From assembly GCA_009797885.1 (NCBI GenBank), contig WNKP01000002.1, positions 372,001 through 436,000 on the forward strand: DNA of 64,000 bases. Direction: 5' to 3'. Positions 51,984 through 61,609 of the stretch are shown in pieces; the first letter of the stretch is position 1, and every line of letters begins with the position of its first letter. A program made the position numbers and the translations under genes. The DNA is from Flavobacteriaceae bacterium GF1 (GTDB lineage Bacteria; Bacteroidota; Bacteroidia; Flavobacteriales; Flavobacteriaceae). Below the pieces are notes generated by a model. It did not search any database. It was not told where the DNA came from and saw only the letters and a program-made list of their open reading frames with translations.

Positions 51984-53024
51984 ATGAGCAAAAAAATATT
52001 GGTAACGGGAGGACTGGGTTTTATTGGCTCCCATACCGTAGTGGAACTTCAGAACGAAGGTTTTGAGGTGGTAATCATTGATAACTGCTCCAATTCCACC
52101 GAGGAAGTCCTAAATGGCATTGTCGCTATAACAGGGCAAAGCCCCAATTTTGAACATTTCGATTTAAGGGACAAATCAAAGGTTCAAGAGTTCTTTGCAA
52201 CATATGATGACATTGGTGGCGTCATCCATTTTGCGGCCTCCAAGGCCGTTGGCGAAAGTGTTGAAAATCCGCTTTTGTATTACGAAAACAATTTAGGGGT
52301 ATTGGTCTATATCCTTCAGGAACTGACCAAAAAGGGGAGTGCTAGCTTCATTTTCAGCTCTTCATGTACGGTGTATGGGCAAGCGGACCAGATGCCCATT
52401 ACCGAAGATGCCCCAGTTAAACCGGCTGAATCCCCTTATGGTAATACCAAACAGGTAGGAGAGGAAATCATAAAGGATGTCTGTAAGGTCAATCCGCAAC
52501 TTTCGGCCATTGCCTTGCGCTATTTTAATCCCATTGGTGCACATCCAAGCAATGAAATTGGGGAACTGCCAACCGGTGTCCCCCAAAACCTTGTTCCTTT
52601 TATTACGCAGACGGGAGTAGGCATGCGTGAACAGCTTTCAGTCTTTGGCGATGATTATCCAACCTCGGATGGGACCTGTATACGGGACTATATCCATGTG
52701 GTGGATGTGGCAAAGGCACACGTAGCTGCATTACAGCGTTTGGTTGAAGGCGAAAACAAAGAGAATTTTGAGGTCTTTAACCTGGGAACGGGAACGGGGA
52801 GTTCCGTATTGGAGGTCATCCAGAGTTTTGAACGTGTTTCCGGAGAAAAACTGAACTACAGAGTGGCACCTAGAAGGGCAGGAGATGTTATACAGGCCTA
52901 TGCGGATACCAGAAAGGCCAATGAGGTTTTGGGCTGGGAAGCAAAATCCACGCTGGATGATGCCGTACGATCGGCTTGGAATTGGGAAAAGAAAATAAGG
53001 GGTTACGAAAAAACCTCGGTTTGA
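51984..53024 (+). CDS. galE: UDP-glucose 4-epimerase
   Basis: 346 residues. NAD motif GGLGFIGSHT (8-17), catalytic SSSCTVYG and YGNTK (Tyr and Lys), and DGTCIRDYIHVVDVAKAH. It interconverts UDP-glucose and UDP-galactose. It is translationally close to the aminotransferase (1-bp gap) and followed by a strong terminator. Confidence 0.95.
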   Translation: MSKKILVTGGLGFIGSHTVVELQNEGFEVVIIDNCSNSTEEVLNGIVAITGQSPNFEHFDLRDKSKVQEFFATYDDIGGVIHFAASKAVGESVENPLLYYENNLGVLVYILQELTKKGSASFIFSSSCTVYGQADQMPITEDAPVKPAESPYGNTKQVGEEIIKDVCKVNPQLSAIALRYFNPIGAHPSNEIGELPTGVPQNLVPFITQTGVGMREQLSVFGDDYPTSDGTCIRDYIHVVDVAKAHVAALQRLVEGENKENFEVFNLGTGTGSSVLEVIQSFERVSGEKLNYRVAPRRAGDVIQAYADTRKANEVLGWEAKSTLDDAVRSAWNWEKKIRGYEKTSV

Positions 53025-53237
53025 CCCTAACTTCTTCAATTACTTTTGAAAAGGGGACGAACGTCCTCTTTTTTTGTGTCTTTTGCCAGGGAACGAATTC
53101 AACCGATCACTAACCAATGTGAAGCCTTTGTTGTCCCAAAAAGCCATTCGCGGTCTCTGGGAATAAAATCAAATCAATTGGGAATGGATTTATGGCGATT
53201 ACAAATAAGCCGGTAAGGTTTATAAACCATGGCATCC
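53025..53237. other. Gap after galE
   Basis: Contains the galE terminator and otherwise unstructured sequence before the convergent minus-strand gene. No further gene or site is supported. Confidence 0.5.
53051..53076 (+). terminator. Terminator of galE
   Basis: AAGGGGACG-AA-CGTCCTCTT hairpin followed by TTTTTTT. Confidence 0.85.
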
Positions 53238-53747
53238 CTAAAAATAAACACGGACAAAAGGAATCCAAGGATCGGCATAAATACTCCGTTGGTCATCAAA
53301 AAGAACGTCGTAACGTATGCCAAAAGTTATGTTTCCCTGGGTATAGCCGGCGCCCAGAAATAAAGAGGTTAACCAGTAATTCTCTTCCAGTGTCCCTACA
53401 AGCGGGGAATCATTGGAGAGGTTTACACGCCATTGCTCCAGTTCGGTCGAAAGTTGGATCATGGGTATGGGGTTGAAAAAATTCATCCATGTCGCACCAT
53501 AACCAAAGAATTTGTTGTCCCCAAATTTCGCATAGTTCAATTGTAGCCCCATTCCAGTGGAATAATAGGGATTTACGTCGTAAATGGCACTGGGTGCAGC
53601 CTGGAAGTTAAAGCTGTTATTCCCAAAACCCAGGCCCAGGCTTCCGCCATATCGGACATTTTCCCAAAACTGGTTTTGGTTGGCCCGTTGTGCATGGCCT
53701 TGAACAAAAAGCAACAGCATAAAAGGGACAAGGATTTTTCTTAACAT
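53238..53747 (-). CDS. Predicted outer membrane beta-barrel protein
   Basis: 169 residues with signal peptide (about 1-20, ending QGHAQ). The rest alternates beta strands and glycine (VRYGGSLGLGFGNN, STGMGLQLNYAKF, YGATWMNFF) and ends FVRVYF, typical of an outer-membrane barrel. Flavobacteriia homologues next to sucA are sometimes named alpha-ketoglutarate decarboxylase; nothing in this sequence supports that. It is divergent from sucA. Confidence 0.85.
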   Translation of the reverse strand: MLRKILVPFMLLLFVQGHAQRANQNQFWENVRYGGSLGLGFGNNSFNFQAAPSAIYDVNPYYSTGMGLQLNYAKFGDNKFFGYGATWMNFFNPIPMIQLSTELEQWRVNLSNDSPLVGTLEENYWLTSLFLGAGYTQGNITFGIRYDVLFDDQRSIYADPWIPFVRVYF

Positions 53748-53799
53748 TTATTTTTGGATTTTATCGCCAATCAAGATATTCTAAATTACTGGTAAATTA

Positions 53800-53830
53800 T
53801 TTGTTTGTCGTAATTTTGGGGGTAATTTTG
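53800..53830 (+). promoter_or_regulatory. sucA promoter
   Basis: TTTG (53800-53803) and TAATTTTG (53823-53830) with a 19-bp spacer, matching the Bacteroidota consensus. A second TAATTTTG lies at 53811-53818. ATG is at 53854. Confidence 0.65.
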
Positions 53831-53853
53831 AAAAATACGAATCCACTGTCCAC

Positions 53854-56652
53854 ATGGATAAATATTCCTTCTTAAACGCTGCCCACACTTCTTTTTTTGC
53901 AGAAATGTACGATAGGTATCTCACTAGTCCCGATAGTGTTGAACCCAGTTGGCGTGCTTTTTTTCAGGGATTTGATTTTGGTCTGGAAAGCCAGTTGGAT
54001 GAACTGGACGTACGGCCTTCCTCCAATGGAACAACTGCCTTGGTCAATGGTGCGGAGGTAGCCGTACCCCAATCCCTTCAAAAGGAGTTCAAGGTCATCC
54101 GAATGATCAATGGCTATCGTTCCAGAGGTCATTTGTTCACAAAGACCAACCCCGTTAGGGAACGCCGCAAATATGCGCCAACATTGGACATAGGGAACTT
54201 TGATTTGGAAGAAAGCGATCTGGACACGGTTTTTGATGCCGGGAACATTATCGGTATTGGTCCAAGTTCACTCCGTAAGATAGAAGCCCATCTTAAGCGT
54301 ATCTATTGTGATGCGATTGGGGTGGAATATATGTACATCCGAACTCCGGAACGGATCCAGTGGATTCAAAACTGGTTGAACGTTAACGATAACCATCCCA
54401 GTTTTTCATCGGATGAGAAAAAGAACATTCTGAGAAAGTTGAACGAAGCGGTTTCGTTCGAAAGCTTTTTACATACAAAATACGTGGGTCAGAAACGCTT
54501 TTCCTTGGAGGGAGGGGAATCACTGATTCCAGCTTTGGACGTTATTATTGAGAAAGCGGCAAATGCTGGGGTAAAACAATTTGTTATGGGGATGGCCCAT
54601 CGTGGCCGTCTTAATGTATTGACCAATATTTTTGGTAAATCACCCAAGGACATCTTTAGTGAGTTTGATGGCAAGGACTATGAAGAGACCATTTTTGATG
54701 GGGATGTAAAATACCACTTGGGATGGACTTCCATGCGGGAAACGGATACCGGGAAAATGGTCAATATGAACATTGCCCCAAATCCATCGCATTTGGAAAC
54801 GGTCAATTCCATAGTGGAAGGTATAACACGTGCAAAACAGGATAGCTCCCATCAAGGGAATATTTCAGAAGTCCTTCCGATCTTGGTGCACGGGGATGCA
54901 GCTTTCGCAGGCCAAGGTGTGGTATATGAAACGGTACAGATGGCCAAGTTGGATGGGTACACTACGGGCGGTACCATTCATATTGTTGTCAACAACCAAA
55001 TTGGCTTTACGACAAATTATTTGGATGCCCGTTCATCCACCTATTGCACCGATGTAGGTAAAGTCACCCTTTCACCGGTACTTCATATCAATGCCGATGA
55101 TGCCGAAGCCGTGGTCCATGCCGCGACATTTGCCCTGGAGTATAGAATGCGGTACAAACGTGATGTTTTTCTGGATTTGCTGGGGTATCGAAAATATGGA
55201 CACAATGAAGGGGACGAGCCCAAATTCACCCAACCCCTATTGTATAAATCCATTTCCAAACACCCCAATCCACGGGATATTTATGCCGAACGTTTGATCA
55301 ATGAAGGCATTATTGACAAGGACTATGTAAAGAAGTTGGAAGCGGAATACAAAAAAGAGCTCGAAGAAGACCTGCTGGATTCCAGGAAGATTGAAAAAAC
55401 CCGTATTACAGCTTTTATGCAAGATGAGTGGGAAGGCTTTTCCAGGGTTACGGAAGAGGCCATGCTTTCCACCATCGACACTTCTTATGATATAGGGAAA
55501 TTAGATGGGGTGGCAGGGAAAATAACCCAACTTCCACAGGATAAGAAGTTTTTGCGCAAATTGGAACGACTCGTCCAAGGTCGCAAGAAGATGTATTTTG
55601 AGGATAACCGATTGGATTGGGCCATGGGAGAGCTATTGGCCTATGCTTCTTTGATTGAAGAAGGTTTTGACGTGCGAATGACAGGTCAGGATATTGAGCG
55701 TGGAACCTTTTCCCATAGGCATGCCGTCATAAAGACTGAAATGCACGAGGAGGAGGTGGTATTGCTCAATGAAATGGGGGAACATCAAAAGGGTACATTC
55801 CATATTTACAATTCCCTCCTTTCGGAATATGCCGTAATGGGATTTGACTATGGTTACGCCATGGCCAGCCCAAATACATTGACCATTTGGGAAGCCCAGT
55901 TCGGTGATTTCAGTAATGGGGCACAAATTGTGATTGACCAATATCTGTCGGCTGCAGAAGATAAATGGAAGTTGCAGAACGGCTTGGTGTTGTTATTGCC
56001 CCATGGGTACGAAGGTCAAGGTGCGGAACATTCCTCGGCAAGGATGGAACGTTACCTACAACTCTGTGCCAAAGACAATATGTACGTGGCGGATGTGACC
56101 ACCCCTGCCAATCTGTTCCATTTGTTGCGGAGACAAATGAAGGCGAAATTTAGAAAGCCCTTGGTGGTGTTTACGCCCAAAAGTTTGTTGCGTCACCCCA
56201 AAGTGGTTTCCACAAAAGAAGAGATGGCAAACGGAAGCTTTGCGGAACTCATTGACGATGTTGCGGTAAAGCCGTCAGAAGTGAAATCATTGGTTTTTTG
56301 TACCGGTAAGTTTTATTATGATTTATTGGCCAAGCGCGAAGAAGAGAAAAGGATGGATGTGGCCTTGGTTCGATTGGAACAACTATTTCCGCTCCCTGCT
56401 GAGCAGATACGAAGTACCATCAAAAAATACAACAAGGCAGAAGAGGTGGTATGGGCCCAGGAGGAACCCAGGAATATGGGGGCTTGGGGCCATTTGTTGA
56501 TGCATTTGGACGAGGCCAGGAATTTTAGGGTGGCCTCCAGACGTTTCTACGGAGCGCCTGCGGCAGGTAGCGCAGTTCGTTCGCAAAGACGTCATAACGA
56601 GGTTATTGAATACGTTTTCGATAAAACAAAGGATAATTTTATTAGAAAGTAA
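53854..56652 (+). CDS. sucA: 2-oxoglutarate dehydrogenase E1
   Basis: 932 residues, full length for an E1 of this type. It begins MDKYSFLNAAHTSFFAEMY; thiamine diphosphate blocks GMAHRGRLNVLTNIFGK, VHGDAAFAGQGVVYE and the C-terminal RNMGAWG are present. It decarboxylates 2-oxoglutarate in the TCA cycle and passes the succinyl group to the E2 encoded 12 bp downstream. Confidence 0.97.
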   Translation: MDKYSFLNAAHTSFFAEMYDRYLTSPDSVEPSWRAFFQGFDFGLESQLDELDVRPSSNGTTALVNGAEVAVPQSLQKEFKVIRMINGYRSRGHLFTKTNPVRERRKYAPTLDIGNFDLEESDLDTVFDAGNIIGIGPSSLRKIEAHLKRIYCDAIGVEYMYIRTPERIQWIQNWLNVNDNHPSFSSDEKKNILRKLNEAVSFESFLHTKYVGQKRFSLEGGESLIPALDVIIEKAANAGVKQFVMGMAHRGRLNVLTNIFGKSPKDIFSEFDGKDYEETIFDGDVKYHLGWTSMRETDTGKMVNMNIAPNPSHLETVNSIVEGITRAKQDSSHQGNISEVLPILVHGDAAFAGQGVVYETVQMAKLDGYTTGGTIHIVVNNQIGFTTNYLDARSSTYCTDVGKVTLSPVLHINADDAEAVVHAATFALEYRMRYKRDVFLDLLGYRKYGHNEGDEPKFTQPLLYKSISKHPNPRDIYAERLINEGIIDKDYVKKLEAEYKKELEEDLLDSRKIEKTRITAFMQDEWEGFSRVTEEAMLSTIDTSYDIGKLDGVAGKITQLPQDKKFLRKLERLVQGRKKMYFEDNRLDWAMGELLAYASLIEEGFDVRMTGQDIERGTFSHRHAVIKTEMHEEEVVLLNEMGEHQKGTFHIYNSLLSEYAVMGFDYGYAMASPNTLTIWEAQFGDFSNGAQIVIDQYLSAAEDKWKLQNGLVLLLPHGYEGQGAEHSSARMERYLQLCAKDNMYVADVTTPANLFHLLRRQMKAKFRKPLVVFTPKSLLRHPKVVSTKEEMANGSFAELIDDVAVKPSEVKSLVFCTGKFYYDLLAKREEEKRMDVALVRLEQLFPLPAEQIRSTIKKYNKAEEVVWAQEEPRNMGAWGHLLMHLDEARNFRVASRRFYGAPAAGSAVRSQRRHNEVIEYVFDKTKDNFIRK

Positions 56653-56664
56653 ATAAAGCACAGC

Positions 56665-57885
56665 ATGATTTTAGAAATGAAAGTTCCATCGCCGGGAGAA
56701 TCCATCACCGAAGTAGAGATAGCAGAATGGTTGGTGGAAGATGGTGATTACGTTGAAAAGGACCAGGCGATTGCGGAAGTGGATTCTGATAAGGCAACCT
56801 TGGAACTTCCTGCGGAAGAAAGCGGGATTATTACCTTAAAAGCTGAAGTTGGCGATGCCGTTGGTGTGGGTGAAATAGTGTGCTTAATAGATACCAGCGC
56901 GGAAAAACCGGTTGGGGCGGTTGCCAATGGCGCGGAAGAATTGGAAAAGGAGGAGCCCCCCAAGAAAGAGGAAGCTCCAAAACAAGAAGTGCAACAAAAG
57001 GAATCATATGCTACTGGGACGCCTTCTCCGGCAGCCAAAAAAATATTGGACGAGAAGGGCATAGCCCCCGCTCAGGTCAATGGTACGGGCAGGGATGGTC
57101 GTATAACCAAGGAAGATGCGGTAAAAGCCGTTCCTTCCATGGGCACACCCACGGGCGGCAGTAGGGGGGAATCCCGTTCCAAACTGTCCTTGTTGCGTAG
57201 AAAAGTTGCCGAACGATTGGTTTCAGCAAAGAACGAAACGGCCATGTTAACCACATTCAATGAGGTTGATATGTCCCCCATATTCGAATTACGTAAAAAA
57301 TACAAGGAGGAATTTAAGGAAAAACATGGCGTAGGCTTGGGCTTTATGTCCTTCTTCACCTTGGCATGTGTAAGGGCCTTAAAGGAATTCCCTGCCGTAA
57401 ATTCCATGATTGATGGTAAGGAAATGATTTCCTATGACTTCTGTGACATCAGTATTGCCGTTTCCGGACCCAAAGGGTTAATGGTTCCCGTTATCCGCAA
57501 TGCGGAGAACCTGACATTTAGAGGAGTGGAATCTGAGGTAAAACGTTTGGCCATACGTGCCAGGGATGGCCAGATCACTGTGGATGAAATGACCGGAGGT
57601 ACCTTTACCATTTCCAATGGTGGCGTCTTTGGCTCCATGCTTTCCACCCCTATTATTAACCCTCCCCAGAGTGCCATCCTCGGGATGCACAATATTGTGG
57701 AACGTCCAATTGTTCGCGATGGACAAATTGTGATTGCCCCGGTAATGTATGTGGCCCTCTCATATGATCATAGAATTATTGATGGTCGCGAATCCGTAGG
57801 ATTTTTGGTCGCTGTAAAAGAGGCCCTGGAAAATCCAGGGGAACTTTTAATGGACAACAATATCACAAAGGCTTTGGAGCTCTAG
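56665..57885 (+). CDS. sucB: Dihydrolipoyl succinyltransferase E2
   Basis: 406 residues. Lipoyl domain with [12 protein letters not shown] (lipoylated Lys), Pro/Lys/Glu-rich linker, peripheral-subunit-binding domain ([15 protein letters not shown]), and catalytic domain ending [18 protein letters not shown] with the HxxxDG motif. It overlaps the convergent protease gene by 4 bp at the 3' ends. Confidence 0.97.
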   Translation: MILEMKVPSPGESITEVEIAEWLVEDGDYVEKDQAIAEVDSDKATLELPAEESGIITLKAEVGDAVGVGEIVCLIDTSAEKPVGAVANGAEELEKEEPPKKEEAPKQEVQQKESYATGTPSPAAKKILDEKGIAPAQVNGTGRDGRITKEDAVKAVPSMGTPTGGSRGESRSKLSLLRRKVAERLVSAKNETAMLTTFNEVDMSPIFELRKKYKEEFKEKHGVGLGFMSFFTLACVRALKEFPAVNSMIDGKEMISYDFCDISIAVSGPKGLMVPVIRNAENLTFRGVESEVKRLAIRARDGQITVDEMTGGTFTISNGGVFGSMLSTPIINPPQSAILGMHNIVERPIVRDGQIVIAPVMYVALSYDHRIIDGRESVGFLVAVKEALENPGELLMDNNITKALEL

Positions 57886-58331
57886 GGACTGCCGGGTTTT
57901 AGATAAAGCCTTTTTTTACTGTAATCAATTACCGCCCTTCCTTTTTTCAAAAGATCGGCCCCTATAATTCCATCAACAGGTTGGGAATCATGAATGGTAA
58001 GGGCTTGGTTAACATGGACAAGGTCAAATAGTACTATTTTTTGCCTACGCCTTTTCCATGTCCCAATTTCAATGGTATTGTTGGTAGAAATCAAGGTTTC
58101 CATCTCAAGGGCCCCAGCTCCCGCGGCCTTGATATCCGATACCTCAAAATCCAAGTTGAAAAATTCAATTCTATCCATTCCAATACAAGTGTTGGAAGCT
58201 CCCGTGTCCAGAATGAACCGCCCGGGGATTCCATTTATCGTCGCTTCCAGTTCTAAATGATTGGTTATCGTCAATTTTAGTTTGACCCTAGTGTAGTTTT
58301 TTGAATTGAGGAAAGATTTGAGCGAATCCAT
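57882..58331 (-). CDS. Retropepsin-like aspartic protease
   Basis: 149 residues. One aspartyl-protease motif [13 protein letters not shown] (catalytic D in DTGAS, about residue 42) in a beta-rich fold ending [19 protein letters not shown], typical of the bacterial clan AA single-domain proteases, which would dimerise. No signal peptide is present, so it is probably cytoplasmic. Substrate unknown. Convergent with sucB and divergent from tatD. Confidence 0.85.
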   Translation of the reverse strand: MDSLKSFLNSKNYTRVKLKLTITNHLELEATINGIPGRFILDTGASNTCIGMDRIEFFNLDFEVSDIKAAGAGALEMETLISTNNTIEIGTWKRRRQKIVLFDLVHVNQALTIHDSQPVDGIIGADLLKKGRAVIDYSKKRLYLKPGSP

Positions 58332-58356
58332 TCAGAAAATTTGCTAAAGATAAACC

Positions 58357-58364
58357 TATTTTTG
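58357..58364 (+). promoter_or_regulatory. -7 box of the tatD gene
   Basis: TATTTTTG, a perfect match, ending 4 bp before ATG 58369. If the start spacing of the other promoters holds, the transcript would begin at or beside the ATG, giving a leaderless mRNA. Confidence 0.5.
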
Positions 58365-58368
58365 CAGC

Positions 58369-59136
58369 ATGATTCTGACCGATACCCACACCCACTTATA
58401 TAGTGAGGCTTTTGATGAAGACCAGGAATTGATGATGAAACGTGCAATGGACTTGGGCGTTGAACGTTTTTTTGTGCCTGCAATAGATTCAACCTATGCA
58501 GAGAGGATGTACAGCTTGGAACGGAAGTACCCAACCGCTGTTTTTTTGATGATGGGATTGCACCCTACCCATGTTAAAGAGCACTATGAAGAGGAGTTGG
58601 AATTTGTTGAAAAGCAGTTCCAAAAACGAAGTTTTTACGCTGTTGGGGAGATAGGAATCGACCTCTATTGGGATAAATCCTATCTAAAGCAGCAACAAAT
58701 GGCCTTTGTGCAGCAGATTAAATTGGCCAAAAAATATAAGCTCCCCATTGTTATCCACTCCCGGGAATCCTTTGATGAAATTTTTGAAATTCTTGAACAG
58801 GAAAAGGGAGATGACCTTTATGGGATATTTCATTGTTTTACGGGGACCATGGAACAAGCGCAAAAGGCGATGGCCTATAATATGAAATTGGGCATTGGTG
58901 GGGTGGTGACCTTTAAGAATGGAAAAATAGATCGGTTTCTTGGGGAAATTGACTTAAGCCATATCGTGTTGGAGACCGATGCCCCCTATTTGGCCCCGAT
59001 GCCATACCGGGGAAAGCGCAATGAAAGTTCGTACATTGTCCACGTGTTGGACAAACTTTCCGAAATCTATGGATTGTCCCAGAAAGAAATTGCGCGGATT
59101 ACAACGGAAAACTCAAAACAGGTATTTGGAATATGA
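58369..59136 (+). CDS. TatD-family metal-dependent hydrolase
   Basis: 255 residues. Metal-binding TDTHTHLY at the N terminus, GEIGIDLYW, VIHSRES, FHCFTG and LETDAPYLAP. TatD-family proteins are 3'-5' exonucleases acting on DNA or D-aminoacyl-tRNA-like substrates. It overlaps the asparaginase gene by 4 bp. Confidence 0.94.
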   Translation: MILTDTHTHLYSEAFDEDQELMMKRAMDLGVERFFVPAIDSTYAERMYSLERKYPTAVFLMMGLHPTHVKEHYEEELEFVEKQFQKRSFYAVGEIGIDLYWDKSYLKQQQMAFVQQIKLAKKYKLPIVIHSRESFDEIFEILEQEKGDDLYGIFHCFTGTMEQAQKAMAYNMKLGIGGVVTFKNGKIDRFLGEIDLSHIVLETDAPYLAPMPYRGKRNESSYIVHVLDKLSEIYGLSQKEIARITTENSKQVFGI

Positions 59137-60167
59137 AGGAACGTGCCAACATACTGTTGATTTACACAGGGGGGACTATTGGAATGGTAAAGGATTATGA
59201 AACCGGAACCTTGTCCGCTTTTGACTTTACCGAACTACAAAAGAATATTCCGGAACTTTTTCAGTTGGATTGTAACATTACCACGGTTTCCTTTAAAGAT
59301 CCCATTGATTCCTCCAATATGAATCCAACGTACTGGGCCAATATTGTTGGGATCATTGGTGAAAACTATACAGATTTTGATGGTTTTGTGGTATTGCACG
59401 GAAGTGATACCATGAGCTTTACGGCTTCGGCCCTCAGTTTTATGTTGGAGAATTTGGCAAAACCGGTCATCCTGACCGGGTCCCAGCTTCCCATAGGTGA
59501 TTTGAGGACCGATGCCAAAGAGAACTTAATTACTGCCATACAGATTGCCTCTTTGACGGAGAATGGCCAACCCGTAATAAGGGAAGTAGGGCTTTATTTT
59601 GAATACAAATTATACCGTGGTAACAGGACAACCAAAATTAATGCAGAACATTTTCAGGCCTTTCGCTCACTCAACTATCCAACACTGATCGAGTCCGGGG
59701 TTAACCTAAAGATCAATTATCCCTATTTATTGTCCACAAAAGGAGGGAAGGACTTGCAGGTACGTACCAAAATGGATTCCAGGGTAGGTATCCTAAAATT
59801 GTTTCCAGGTATTGCCAGGGAGTTTGTGGAAGCTGTTTTGAATGCAAAGGACCTTAAAGTGTTGATTTTGGAGACCTACGGTGCGGGTAATGCTTTTACC
59901 GATGAATGGTTCATCAAAATCTTGGAAGGTTCCATTTTGAGCGGTTTGCACATTGTCAATGTGACCCAATGCGTTGGGGGAGGGGTCGTCATGGGACAGT
60001 ATCAAACCAGTGAACGGTTACGACAGATACAACTCATTAATGGAAAGGATCTTACAACGGAAGCTGCTGTGGCCAAGGCAATGTACCTCTTGGGGATGCG
60101 GCTCCCATCCAGCCAATTCAGGATGTTTTTTGAAAGGCCGTTACGGGGGGAAATGCAGCAAAATTAA
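59133..60167 (+). CDS. ansA: L-asparaginase, type I cytoplasmic
   Basis: 344 residues. Catalytic Thr blocks IYTGGTIGMV and VLHGSDTMSFTASALSFML are intact, followed by TGSQLPIGDLRTDAKENL. No signal peptide, so cytoplasmic. It converts Asn to Asp and ammonia. Confidence 0.94.
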   Translation: MKERANILLIYTGGTIGMVKDYETGTLSAFDFTELQKNIPELFQLDCNITTVSFKDPIDSSNMNPTYWANIVGIIGENYTDFDGFVVLHGSDTMSFTASALSFMLENLAKPVILTGSQLPIGDLRTDAKENLITAIQIASLTENGQPVIREVGLYFEYKLYRGNRTTKINAEHFQAFRSLNYPTLIESGVNLKINYPYLLSTKGGKDLQVRTKMDSRVGILKLFPGIAREFVEAVLNAKDLKVLILETYGAGNAFTDEWFIKILEGSILSGLHIVNVTQCVGGGVVMGQYQTSERLRQIQLINGKDLTTEAAVAKAMYLLGMRLPSSQFRMFFERPLRGEMQQN

Positions 60168-60228
60168 CGCCTCAAATTTCTTTAACTAATTATTTTTTTG
60201 TTTATTGGTCGGCCTAACTATTGAAAAT

Positions 60229-60316
60229 AGAGAGGTGGCCGAGTGGTCGAAGGCGCACGCCTGGAAAGTGTGTATACACCAAAAGTGTATCGAGGGTTCG
60301 AATCCCTTCCTCTCTG
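60229..60316 (+). tRNA. tRNA-Ser (anticodon GGA)
   Basis: 88 nt. Acceptor stem AGAGAGG pairs perfectly with CCTCTCT; D arm GGCCGAGTGGTCGAAGGC; anticodon loop CTGGAAA with GGA; a long variable arm (GTGTATACACCAAAAGTGTAT) typical of class II tRNAs; T arm GAGGGTTCGAATCCCTTC. CCA is not encoded. The anticodon reads UCC/UCU serine codons. Confidence 0.97.
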
Positions 60317-60395
60317 CGAAGTTTTAAAATTTTTTAATTTCTAAATTTTTATATCTTTAACATTATTAACTAACTAAAATTTAAGTTTGAACACG

Positions 60396-61124
60396 ATGAA
60401 AAAAATATCCCTTACTCTGGCTACTGCCGGAATGTTTATTGTTGGTACCACAACTTCCTCTGCAGCCATGCTGCAAGAAGGGGCTGAGGCAAGCAAAGGA
60501 TTTACCCAGGTATTGAAAGAGCAGTTCATTCAAGGTGGGCCAGTTTTTATGGGTATCGTATTGTTATGTTTAATTTTAGGTTTGGCCGTGGCCATTGAGC
60601 GTATCATTTATTTGAACCTTGCCAGCACAAATTCCGCTAAACTAAAACAACAAGTGGAGGATGCATTGGCTTCCGGTGGCGTTGAAGCAGCCAAAGAAGT
60701 ATGCCGAAATACCAAGGGCCCCGTTGCCTCTATTTTCTACCAAGGTCTTGACCGTGTTGATGAAGGATTGGAGTCTGCAGAAAAAGCGGTTGTAGCTTAT
60801 GGTGGGGTACAAATGGGACAATTGGAGAAAAATGTTTCTTGGTTATCCCTGTTTATCGCAATTGCACCCATGCTTGGGTTCATGGGTACGGTAATCGGTA
60901 TGATTGCGGCCTTCCAAAAAATCGCAGCTGTGGGTAACTTGAGTGCCTCATTGATCGCCGGTGATATCCAGGTGGCGTTATTGACTACGGTTTTTGGTTT
61001 GATTACTGCGATTATCCTTCAAATTTTTTACAATTATATCATTGCTAAAATCGATAGTATCGTTAATGATATGGAAGACTCTTCAATCTCTTTGATTGAT
61101 ATGTTGGCTGCCCACAAGAAATAA
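60396..61124 (+). CDS. exbB: MotA/TolQ/ExbB proton channel protein
   Basis: 242 residues from ATG 60396 (MKKISLTLATAGMFIVG). A signal-like N terminus, then three membrane helices with the family motifs VAIERIIYL, SLFIAIAPMLGFMGTVIGMIAAF and ALLTTVFGLITAIILQIFYNY. It forms the stator part of the Exb/Tol machine that drives TonB-type transport. It heads an operon with a small membrane protein and four ExbD genes. Confidence 0.94.
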   Translation: MKKISLTLATAGMFIVGTTTSSAAMLQEGAEASKGFTQVLKEQFIQGGPVFMGIVLLCLILGLAVAIERIIYLNLASTNSAKLKQQVEDALASGGVEAAKEVCRNTKGPVASIFYQGLDRVDEGLESAEKAVVAYGGVQMGQLEKNVSWLSLFIAIAPMLGFMGTVIGMIAAFQKIAAVGNLSASLIAGDIQVALLTTVFGLITAIILQIFYNYIIAKIDSIVNDMEDSSISLIDMLAAHKK

Positions 61125-61150
61125 GTATTAACGGATAAACTATCGGAAAA

Positions 61151-61597
61151 ATGCATAGGATTTTAAAAATAGCATTAATTGTAATAGGTGTCATTGCAGC
61201 CATTATGTGCTTTTTCATGATGCCGGATGCGGCTGATCCAGAGGCTATCAATAGCACAGGAATTAGTGTGATGTTCGGGATTATGTGGTTACTATTGGTT
61301 ATTGCTGCAGTTTCGGCTTTGTTCTTTGGACTAAGGAAAATGTTGACAACAAAAGGCGGATTGAAGAAGGCGCTTTTCTCCCTTGGAGGTTTGGTAGTGC
61401 TTTTCATAATTGGATACGCCTTGTCAAACAGTGAAGAAGCTGAAGCAGTAGTGCAAACTTTTGCGGGTAGGGACATTGAACCCACTACCGGAACTGTAAA
61501 GAACATTGGTATGATGCTCAACGTGTTCTTTGGAATGGTCTTAATAGCTGTTGCTTTGATGATATGGCCAGGGGTCAAGAAATTAATTGGACGTTAA
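61151..61597 (+). CDS. Membrane protein in the Exb operon
   Basis: 148 residues, four membrane helices (about 6-24, 39-60, 76-92, 122-140), no family recognised. A possibly periplasmic loop carries PDAADPEAINSTG. It sits between exbB and the first exbD in the same direction (26-bp and 12-bp gaps), so it is probably part of the Exb machine in this group. Confidence 0.75.
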   Translation: MHRILKIALIVIGVIAAIMCFFMMPDAADPEAINSTGISVMFGIMWLLLVIAAVSALFFGLRKMLTTKGGLKKALFSLGGLVVLFIIGYALSNSEEAEAVVQTFAGRDIEPTTGTVKNIGMMLNVFFGMVLIAVALMIWPGVKKLIGR

Positions 61598-61609
61598 AAA
61601 TTTAGAAAC

